64,000 bases of DNA, taken from positions 1 to 64,000 of the forward strand of contig CALZMQ010000043.1 of assembly GCA_945788625.1 (NCBI GenBank). The letters run 5' to 3'. Origin of the DNA: an uncultured Woeseiaceae bacterium. GTDB lineage: Bacteria > Pseudomonadota > Gammaproteobacteria > Steroidobacterales > Woeseiaceae. The position numbers and the translations under genes were made by a program. Numbering within the stretch: the first letter of the stretch is position 1; each line of letters begins with the position of its first letter. The notes under the pieces were generated by a model. It saw only the letters and a program-made list of their open reading frames with translations. It searched no databases and was not told the origin of the DNA. Of the stretch, positions 28,317-35,320 are shown piece by piece.

Positions 28317-28532
28317 GCAGCGACATCGATTATCGATATGCGATTCCGCAGGTTACAATCTGTTACAGCTCACTGCAGATACGCACGATATTCTCTTGGT
28401 TTCACGTGTCACCAAAACAGACTGGTAGCGAACACGCAGCTTGACAATACAATGGACGACCGCAATGTCAGAGAGTACCGTCAGGCATAATCTTGCTCCG
28501 TTAGGATTCCAGCACTCAGAGAAGGCCAGCTC

Positions 28533-29222
28533 ATGAAGAACAAAACAGTAGTCCTGTGCACCGCGTTACTTGGTAGCTTGCTCGTCTCCGCCCCTGGGAC
28601 AGCCTTCGCGGACGATAACCTCCTCAAGGACTCGAGCTTCGAGCTTAAGCTGCCTGCCGATCAGGGCGGCTGGATTCTGTTCGACGAAAGTTCGTTCTCG
28701 TCGAACGAGGCGCGCACCGGCAGCCAGTCCATGTATAACTGGGGCTACAGCCGCACCGTCACGTATCCGCCCTATTTCGTTGGCATCGTGTCCGGCAGCT
28801 TTCAGGAATTTCCGGCCGGCCCCGGCTCGCGGTGGCGGATGACCGGGTATGGCTTAGCCCCGACCAAGCTCGAGGGGGCGCCTGCCTTCGGTATTGTCCA
28901 GGTATCGTTCTTCGATGCTTCTGGCAATGACCTGGGAACGGTTGAGACTGCCGGCGACACTACCGCTCGAGCCAAGACGTCGAACGAAGTCAACGCCCAG
29001 ACGCCTGCCGGCGAATGGACTCTCCTGGACACGGGAACCGCGACTGCTCCCGCAGGCGCCGCGACCATTCAGGCCTTTACGCTTTACGTCGACTTCTCCG
29101 GCTCCAACACGACACAAGGGGTGTATTTCGACGACCTGAGCCTGTGCGCGCTCGAGGGTGACGACGACGATGAATCGGACTGCAAGGGGCTTGAGGGCGA
29201 TATCGAGCAAGACGACGACTGA
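28533..29222 (+). CDS. Exported protein with carbohydrate-binding-like domain and acidic tail
   Basis: The 229-aa protein has a Sec signal peptide (KNKTVVLCTALLGSLLVSAPGTAFA) and a single beta-rich domain of the type NLLKDSSFELK...GGWILFDESSFSS...YFDDLSL, which resembles CBM-like jelly-roll modules found in surface proteins. The last 25 residues are Asp/Glu-rich (GDDDDESD, IEQDDD) and could bind calcium. No enzymatic motif is seen and the function is unknown. Confidence 0.75.
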   Translation: MKNKTVVLCTALLGSLLVSAPGTAFADDNLLKDSSFELKLPADQGGWILFDESSFSSNEARTGSQSMYNWGYSRTVTYPPYFVGIVSGSFQEFPAGPGSRWRMTGYGLAPTKLEGAPAFGIVQVSFFDASGNDLGTVETAGDTTARAKTSNEVNAQTPAGEWTLLDTGTATAPAGAATIQAFTLYVDFSGSNTTQGVYFDDLSLCALEGDDDDESDCKGLEGDIEQDDD

Positions 29223-29335
29223 AACTTGTACCGGGGAACGCAGTAGGTTTTCAGATCGCGGCGATCAATTGAATCCGCGGCCACATGTGGACGTCGAAGA
29301 CTCAGACTAATCAAGATAACTAACGCAATGTTTTG
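29223..29335. other. Intergenic region without a recognisable gene
   Basis: I see no coding feature or strong hairpin here. The full gap runs to 29543 and also contains a gene remnant and a terminator, listed separately. Confidence 0.5.
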
Positions 29336-29459
29336 TTATACGGCACCACGATTCTGCAGGACCGCGTAGAGAACCGGACCTTCCGGAAGTGCGAAGAACC
29401 TCTGCATCTGTTCCGGGTTCGGCACTTTGATCAGGCGTTCGCAACGCGAGCACTGGACA
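29336..29459 (-). pseudogene. 3' remnant of a small CxxC protein
   Basis: The minus strand reads VQCSRCERLIKVPNPEQMQR then FFALPEGPVLYAVLQNRGAV and stop. The stretch has protein-like composition and a zinc-ribbon-like CxxC, but no start: it abuts the poly-T of the upstream terminator. It is probably the truncated end of an older gene. The alternative is chance open frame. Confidence 0.3.
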
Positions 29460-29487
29460 AAAAAAAAGCGGCCCCGGAAGGGGCCGC
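29459..29487 (-). terminator. Terminator of the DUF4382 lipoprotein gene
   Basis: A perfect 8-bp stem GCGGCCCC/GGGGCCGC (29468-29475, 29480-29487) with a 4-nt loop, followed on the minus strand by nine T (29467-29459). Confidence 0.92.
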
Positions 29488-29543
29488 TCGGAAGTCGGGC
29501 AGCGACTAAAGGCGTCCCGCCAAATGGTCGCTAGACGTGCCGC

Positions 29544-31211
29544 TTACGGCGATGCGTCTGCGGCATCGAAGTTGAGCGATGTAACCTCGTCGATTGCGAT
29601 AACGGCTTCCTTGCCCTCGGGCGGCACGAAATCAGTGCCGGTGCAGGTGAATGCCGCCTGGTACGTGACGGCCAGCAGGTTCTCAATCAAGTAACCGTAC
29701 GTATTGGTCGTCATGTCCATGGCGACCTCGCCAGTTGCGACGGGAACGTCAGTAGTGTTTGGTGTGAGACCCGCCTCGAACACGTACACCGCCGGCACGA
29801 ATCCCGCTGTGCAGGACGCGGATTCTACCAACTCGGCGGCGACCTCGCCGGTCAGCGACCCGATCGGCGGCGGGGCGTCTTCGGCCAGGAAGTCAACCGT
29901 GGTCGCTGCAGCGGGCAGGATCTCGGCCGATTTGCCTGCTGCCGGGATGAAGTCGGTCCCGGTGCAGGTCAACGCTGCGTTGTAATTGGCAGCCATAAGC
30001 GGGATCGAGTAGCCGTACTGCCCGGTCGCCATATCCACGGCGACTACGCCGGTCGCGACGGGATCGTCGGCAAAACTCGGTTCGACGCCGTCTTCGAACA
30101 CGTACACCGCCGGGGTGAACGCCGCATCACAGAATCCGGATTCGGGCGCATCAGGGTCGAAGAATACGCTGTCGACCTGGCCGACCAGGGTGCCGGGCGC
30201 GTCTTCGGCGGCAAAATCGACGGTCGTCACTTCGTCGAGCAAAATCTCGGCCGGTTTGCCGGCAAGCGGGGCGAACAGGCTGCCATTGCAGGTGTAAGCG
30301 ACCTCGTAGTTGCCAGCCAGCAGAAAACCGACCGAGTACCGCCATGGCAACGACCCGTCTTCCTGCATCTGCTGCTCGACGAGTCCGGTCGCGATCGCAT
30401 CGTCTTCGGCGAACGGGTCATCGAACGGATTCGGCTCGACACCGTCGTCGAACACGTAGACCGACGGCGCGAACTCGGCATCGCAGGCATCCCATGCGAT
30501 CAGATCGTCGGCAACCTGGCCGACGAGCGTGCCGACCTCGTTGTTTGCAACGAGCTTGACGACGGGCTTCATCATAACGTCGGGAAGGAGTCCCCGCGGC
30601 CCGTTGAATGACTTGCCGAGGTCCCACTCAGCGGTGTAGTCGCCGGTGCGGTTGACCGCAACGATGATGTCTTTGTTGAGCTGTAGGCCACGCTGCGACC
30701 CACTCGGGATGAACAGGTTGAAAACCCCGCCCGAATCTCTGACGAGGTAAGAGTTCTCCGTCTCGTCGTCGCAGCTTTCGCCGGTCGGATCGCCATCGTT
30801 TACGCCACCACTGAGGTCGCGCGCCGCCTTCACCTTGAGCCGAATCCACTCGTATTCCCCGGCCGGAACCTCTGCACCGGTCACGATTGGATGCGAATTC
30901 GCGCCCTGGTGGGCGAGCAGGTTGACGACGATCGGCTGCTCGAAGTCGATCGCCTCTTTGTCGTCGCTGTCGGCATGTTTCAGTTCGACGCCATCGAAGC
31001 GGATGCAGACTTTCGTCGCATCCTTGATCGGCGAGTCACTAACGCTCAGATTGAGATAACCGGTATTGCCCGAAGGCGGCGGCGTCCCTGTGGACGGCGG
31101 CGTCGGCTGCGACTGACTACCGACCCCACTGCCGGACCCACCGCAGGCGGCCAGCGCTAGTGCAAGGACAGATACCAGACCAATACCGGACCGTTTGGTT
31201 ATAGTCGTCAT
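29544..31211 (-). CDS. DUF4382 lipoprotein with three tandem C-terminal repeats
   Basis: The 555-aa protein has a lipoprotein signal (SVLALALAACGG, lipobox Cys ~23) and a Pro/Thr/Ser linker. A DUF4382 domain covers about residues 50-225: GYLNLSVSDSPIKDATKVCIRFDGVEL...YEWIRLKV. Then come three ~100-residue repeats, each of the form GTLVGQV...C...FAPSVYVFDDGVEP...VATG...YSV..LLAGNYEVAYTCNG..F.P..GK.AEI. Each repeat has paired Cys suggesting a disulfide. It is probably anchored in the outer membrane with an adhesive or structural role; no function is known. A strong terminator follows. Confidence 0.8.
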   Translation of the reverse strand: MTTITKRSGIGLVSVLALALAACGGSGSGVGSQSQPTPPSTGTPPPSGNTGYLNLSVSDSPIKDATKVCIRFDGVELKHADSDDKEAIDFEQPIVVNLLAHQGANSHPIVTGAEVPAGEYEWIRLKVKAARDLSGGVNDGDPTGESCDDETENSYLVRDSGGVFNLFIPSGSQRGLQLNKDIIVAVNRTGDYTAEWDLGKSFNGPRGLLPDVMMKPVVKLVANNEVGTLVGQVADDLIAWDACDAEFAPSVYVFDDGVEPNPFDDPFAEDDAIATGLVEQQMQEDGSLPWRYSVGFLLAGNYEVAYTCNGSLFAPLAGKPAEILLDEVTTVDFAAEDAPGTLVGQVDSVFFDPDAPESGFCDAAFTPAVYVFEDGVEPSFADDPVATGVVAVDMATGQYGYSIPLMAANYNAALTCTGTDFIPAAGKSAEILPAAATTVDFLAEDAPPPIGSLTGEVAAELVESASCTAGFVPAVYVFEAGLTPNTTDVPVATGEVAMDMTTNTYGYLIENLLAVTYQAAFTCTGTDFVPPEGKEAVIAIDEVTSLNFDAADASP

Positions 31212-31413
31212 TTGATAATTCCCCGTGACTTACGTTTTGCTATCTGCGATGTAACGACAGCAATGGCGCTAAGGTTGCAGACTTTTTACATAATATCGAT
31301 AAAAAGTCGGATTCCGGTGGAATTTCAGATTGTACATTCGTTCCCGCGTCTGGCACGACACTTGTGAACTTCCGGACAATCGAACGGTTGGTTTGACGGA
31401 GGGTCCGTTGAGT

Positions 31414-32778
31414 TCAGCGCCGTTCGGCCAGCTCCTGCTCGATTTGCGCGATTTTGTCTTTACTGAGTCGATAGAAGAAAATCGCAAACGCGCTGAGTAC
31501 TGCCAATACGGCTGGGATGACGCTGAACATCAGCTTGATGCCCTCGATTGCGCTGGCGCTTTGAACCTGATTTGAAACGAAACCGAACAGGTACAGTATG
31601 TAGCCTGCCAGGCCGGCGCCGATTGCAAGTCCCATCTTTTGTGCAAATTGCGCGGCCGAGAATACCAGTGCCGTCGTTCGTCTCCCCGTCTTCCATTCGC
31701 CGTAGTCGGCACAATCGGCATACATCGACCAGACCAGGGCAGCCGTAGGACCGGCGACCACCTGGCCCAGGCAACCGACTCCGACCATCAGCCAATATCG
31801 ATCCGGCGGAATAAAGTAGAACGCCGACATGGTCAGCGCATTCATCAATGTCAACGCAATCATCAGGTGCCGCTTGTCGAACAGCCGGCACAGAGGCTGC
31901 GTCAGCACGAGCCCTGCAACCAGGGCAAACGTGCTCAGCGACAGGAACACAGCGGTTTTGTCAAAGATCAGAAACAACGGTGTTCCATCATCCCCGACGT
32001 AGTACTTGAAGTAAAAGATCGTCGACCCGCCCCGAATGGCGATATTCGTCAGGGCGAAGATCCCCGAGAAAAACAGTGCAATCCACGGGCCGTTTCCGAG
32101 CAGCGCTCGAAAGTCCGATTTGATATCGGTGCTCGGCTGCTCCGGATGCACTCGCTCCCTGGTCGTCGCGAAACAAGCCCAAAACAACAGGATGGAAATC
32201 ACCGCAAAAATCATCATCGTCAGTCGGAAGCCCGTTTCCTCGTTGCCACCGCCCAACACATTTTTCAGCGGCGTAACGAACGTGGCGATTATCCAACCGG
32301 CGGAAAAGGCGCAGATGAAGCGGTAGCTCGCAACCTTGGTACGCTCCATCGACGATGGCGATATCACGCCCATCAATGCCGAATACGGCACGTTGATTGC
32401 CGTGTAGGCCAGCATCATCAGCGTGTAGGTTGCGTATGCGTAGATCAGCTTGCCGGTCGCCGTTAAATCCGGCGACAGGAACATCGCGTAGCCCAAAAGC
32501 CCGTACGGAATGGAAGCCCACAGCAGATACGGCCGGAATTTACCCCACTTCGACTCGGTGCGGTCCGCAACCAGGCCCATCAGCGGATCGCTGATCGCGT
32601 CGACGATCTTGGTAACGAGGAACATGGTACCGACAGCGGCCGGATGCAGGCCGAAAACATCGGTGTAGTAATACAGCAGAAAGAGATTGAATACCTGGAA
32701 GAAGAAATTCGACGCCGTGTCCCCAAGGCCGTAGCCGAGTTTCTCCGTGAATTTGAGCGGTGCCGCGTCCGTCGTCAT
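31414..32778 (-). CDS. GPH-family (MelB-like) sugar:cation symporter
   Basis: The 454-aa, 12-helix transporter has glycoside-pentoside-hexuronide family features: KLGYGLGDTASNFFFQ, the cation-site helix TKIVDAISDPLMGLVADRTESKWGKFRPYLLW with its conserved Asp residues, and YADCADYGEWKTGRRTTALVFSAAQFAQK. It imports a glycoside with Na+ or H+. ATG 32778 is preferred over an in-frame TTG at 32790. It starts 8 bp after the stop of a decayed TonB-dependent receptor, hinting that both once formed a sugar-uptake unit. Confidence 0.88.
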   Translation of the reverse strand: MTTDAAPLKFTEKLGYGLGDTASNFFFQVFNLFLLYYYTDVFGLHPAAVGTMFLVTKIVDAISDPLMGLVADRTESKWGKFRPYLLWASIPYGLLGYAMFLSPDLTATGKLIYAYATYTLMMLAYTAINVPYSALMGVISPSSMERTKVASYRFICAFSAGWIIATFVTPLKNVLGGGNEETGFRLTMMIFAVISILLFWACFATTRERVHPEQPSTDIKSDFRALLGNGPWIALFFSGIFALTNIAIRGGSTIFYFKYYVGDDGTPLFLIFDKTAVFLSLSTFALVAGLVLTQPLCRLFDKRHLMIALTLMNALTMSAFYFIPPDRYWLMVGVGCLGQVVAGPTAALVWSMYADCADYGEWKTGRRTTALVFSAAQFAQKMGLAIGAGLAGYILYLFGFVSNQVQSASAIEGIKLMFSVIPAVLAVLSAFAIFFYRLSKDKIAQIEQELAERR

Positions 32779-32786
32779 AGTATCGG

Positions 32787-32975
32787 TCAATTGCTGTAAC
32801 GTAGTTGGATGCCAACGGTACGTGGCGGGCCGAAGTGTGAAATCGTGCCGCCCGTGGTCGCGGTCGGCGTGTGGATCGTGATGTATTCTTCGTCACTGAT
32901 GTGTGAATAGCAAGTCCTGCGCGAACAGGCCGTAGGGATACAGTCTTTGGTGAAATTGACCTGCGTCCCGGCGAG
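32787..32975 (-). pseudogene. C-terminal remnant of a TonB-dependent receptor
   Basis: The minus strand encodes a receptor-like terminal barrel segment in two frames. LYPYGLFAQDLLFTH is in one frame, then after a single-base shift SDEEYITIHTP, and ISHFGPPRTVGIQLRYSN followed by stop. The FGPPRT..QLRY ending is characteristic of TonB-dependent receptor C-termini. Everything upstream is missing, and the fragment abuts the unrelated tyrosinase-associated gene. The deletion and frameshift mark it as dead. Confidence 0.65.
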
Positions 32976-32977
32976 CG

Positions 32978-33469
32978 TCAGCGGGATTCTGGAACAGCGG
33001 CCGCCGCTTCGGATGCGAGGCTGATGCCGCCGATCCAGACAGTGGCTCGGAACGTCGGCGGGACGGGCTCGCCATCGACCTCGAGTCCCGAGATCGGCCT
33101 GAAAATGACCTTGAGTCCAACGGGCTCGCCGGCAACGATTGCCGAATCCAGCGGGAACACGAAGTCGGCGCCTCGCGGCATGCCGTACAACGACAGCAAG
33201 CCAGCAAGCGCCGGGGCGTTGCCGCAATCCGCCTCGTCCGACGACGCCACGTAGACTTCCCACGACACCTTGGGTTCTTCATCCGCCTCGACACTGTGCA
33301 GTTGCAGTACGAGGTTCTCGGCCGGATCGGCCACGATGGTGCTTACCCGCCGGCGCACCTCCGTGTCGCCCGGCGCGATCAGCGTGATTTCCGCCGCGTC
33401 CTGCCCCAGTTCGAGAGGACGCGGCAGGTCAACCGCCAGGATCTGCGCCATCGCGATCAAGGGCCACAT
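32978..33469 (-). CDS. Stand-alone homologue of the tyrosinase C-terminal domain
   Basis: The 163-aa protein has no copper-ligand histidines. It shares its pattern with the C-terminal ~120 residues of the tyrosinase encoded just upstream: LQLHSVEADEEPKVSWEVYV and DFVFPLDSAIV, and FRPISGLEVDGEPVPPTFRATV then WIGGISL. These correspond to LNISGVEADVQPGVSYAVYL, DFVFPVDKAL and NGLDAG...RAQLSIREISIG in the enzyme. That domain caps the active site in polyphenol oxidases, so a separate copy could be a maturation or inhibitory subunit (inference). It starts 101 bp after the tyrosinase stop. Confidence 0.65.
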   Translation of the reverse strand: MWPLIAMAQILAVDLPRPLELGQDAAEITLIAPGDTEVRRRVSTIVADPAENLVLQLHSVEADEEPKVSWEVYVASSDEADCGNAPALAGLLSLYGMPRGADFVFPLDSAIVAGEPVGLKVIFRPISGLEVDGEPVPPTFRATVWIGGISLASEAAAAVPESR

Positions 33470-33570
33470 TCGAGCCTCCGAGTCTCATTGGAAGAGGCTG
33501 TCCGACTCGTCGTCGAGGCGCGGCAAGCGCCACGAGGAGCGCCGGCAATCCGCTGGCGTATCCTCACGCT

Positions 33571-35121
33571 TTAACCGCCCTCTTCTTCCTGTCGACGCAG
33601 CTTCTCCTGCTCGTCACGGGGTGGCTGCGGCATCGCGGGGTCGGTCCCGATACTGATTTCCCGGATCGATAGCTGGGCGCGCGGTTCCGGCCGGTCTTTG
33701 TAGCCCTTCCCGGCATCCAGGCCGTTCGTGGGCACCAGCATGATCTCTATCTCCTGGAAATCGCGCACGGTGCTGAGTGCCTTGTCCACCGGGAACACGA
33801 AGTCGGCCGGCGAATAATGGTGTTTCTTGGTCTTGATGCCAGCGCTGAACATCCCGAAATCCCCGACGAAGTAGCGGCTCTTCGGGTCGGGTTTCAGGCC
33901 CGGCGGGCCAAGATACACCGCATAGCTGACACCCGGCTGGACGTCCGCCTCGACGCCGCTGATGTTGAGTGTCGCCGAGTGTTGGCGAGACCTGATCACT
34001 TCATCAATGCGTCTACCGCCGTCCAGTTTGACTTTTCGTGGATCGAGCTTGAGGCGAACCGCTTTCTTGCGGATCAGGAACGGCCCCGGCCAGCGCACCA
34101 GGATCCTGATGAGGTCGGGGTCGATCTGCCACACCAACGGGCAGTACTGGTTGACCTGCGCGGGCTCGCCTTCGTAGCTGTAGCTGAGCTGTTTCGCGGC
34201 GCGCAGGACGTCGCAGCCCTTCATTGTTACCTCGTTACAACACTCATCGAAAAACGTGTAGGTCGTATTTCGCCAGGCCGCGTCGCCCACCGGGCTGGAC
34301 CGCCCGCCGCCCTGCGCCAGCCAGAGGTTCCACAGCCGGTCGACTTGCGAGTGGTGCAACCAGAAAATAGGGTCCCGCGCGGCACTCGAGACGCTACTCA
34401 TGTTGCCTCCCACGGTGACGTGCACGGATCCGTGCGGACCGTTCACCGAAGATTGGGCGTTAAAGTAGTCGAGTAAGGCCATCGCGTTTGAAACCGATGT
34501 GGCGAGTGACGTCGACAACTCGCCTCCGCCGTTCATCGAGGCATTGCGCGAGGCGTCGAAGAGCGTGTCGCCCACGGTCCTGAACGGGGCCGGAATGGCG
34601 CGCTCGGACGGATTGGTCCAATCCCAGTAAGGAATAGCCCAGTCGTACATCTTGCCGTACTTGCGGACGATTCGCTCGAACCAGTACAGGTACATGCGGT
34701 GCCAGGCCCAGAAGAATCCCGGGTCCGTGTGGCAGGTATTCCAGGCAGTCAGGTTGCGGGGGTCCGGCGTGCCGTGGATCGCCGCCTGGTAGAACCAGCT
34801 ACACGGGTTTTCGTCAGGCAGCGCGCGCATGGCATTGATGGCCCTTCGATAGCCACGCAGGATCGGATCGTGCGCGCTCATGCCGGAGGCATTGCGTCGA
34901 ACCGTCGGGCCGACCGCGTAGTCGGCGAGAGCCGGGATGCCAGTGAAATACGGGACGCTCGTTGCGACCACGGCTGCGGCACTCCCACGAAGGAAACGAC
35001 GTCTGTGATTTTGTATCACCTCGCCTCTCGACGTCTCAGGTTTCTCGTGCGTCGACGATCTGCAATCACCCTGGGTGTCAGTAGCAGAATTCGTAGGATG
35101 TAGGAATCTCAGTAGGTCCAT
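33571..35121 (-). CDS. TAT-exported tyrosinase/polyphenol oxidase
   Basis: The 516-aa type-3 copper enzyme hydroxylates and oxidises phenols. A twin-arginine signal (RRRFLRGSAAAVVATSVPYF) lies at residues 40-65, so it is exported folded. CuA ligands are His116 (QAAIHG), His131 (TCHTDPG, with the adjacent Cys of polyphenol oxidases) and His141 (WAWHRMYL). CuB ligands are His230 and His234 (GPHGSVH) and the HH pair at 256-257 (FWLHHSQVDRLW). A plant-type C-terminal lid domain follows from about residue 385. The signal is unusually far inside; a GTG at 35019 (VIQNHRRRFLRG) would be a more conventional start. Confidence 0.9.
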   Translation of the reverse strand: MDLLRFLHPTNSATDTQGDCRSSTHEKPETSRGEVIQNHRRRFLRGSAAAVVATSVPYFTGIPALADYAVGPTVRRNASGMSAHDPILRGYRRAINAMRALPDENPCSWFYQAAIHGTPDPRNLTAWNTCHTDPGFFWAWHRMYLYWFERIVRKYGKMYDWAIPYWDWTNPSERAIPAPFRTVGDTLFDASRNASMNGGGELSTSLATSVSNAMALLDYFNAQSSVNGPHGSVHVTVGGNMSSVSSAARDPIFWLHHSQVDRLWNLWLAQGGGRSSPVGDAAWRNTTYTFFDECCNEVTMKGCDVLRAAKQLSYSYEGEPAQVNQYCPLVWQIDPDLIRILVRWPGPFLIRKKAVRLKLDPRKVKLDGGRRIDEVIRSRQHSATLNISGVEADVQPGVSYAVYLGPPGLKPDPKSRYFVGDFGMFSAGIKTKKHHYSPADFVFPVDKALSTVRDFQEIEIMLVPTNGLDAGKGYKDRPEPRAQLSIREISIGTDPAMPQPPRDEQEKLRRQEEEGG

Positions 35122-35240
35122 GGTTCACCCCGCTTGATATCGATGAGTCGTTTGGATTGCTTCTGTAGCTGGCAATTCGTGCGCATTACCTATTCAACCT
35201 AAGCTTAGCTAGTTTTTTGCGATGTGCCGCGATGCGGCTT

Positions 35241-35300
35241 GCAGGAGCGCGCCTAACCCTGGGGCATGTAGCCAGCGGGCGAACTGCCGCGCGCTCCTAC
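35241..35300. repeat. REP-like long hairpin, second copy
   Basis: The outer arms GCAGGAGCGCGC and GCGCGCTCCTAC are complementary and flank about 36 nt. Read on the minus strand it starts GTAGGAGCGC, the same head as the element at 3264. It lies between the tyrosinase and haem-vWA genes and is likely a dispersed palindromic repeat. Confidence 0.5.
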
Positions 35301-35320
35301 GACGAAATGGCTCAATCATG

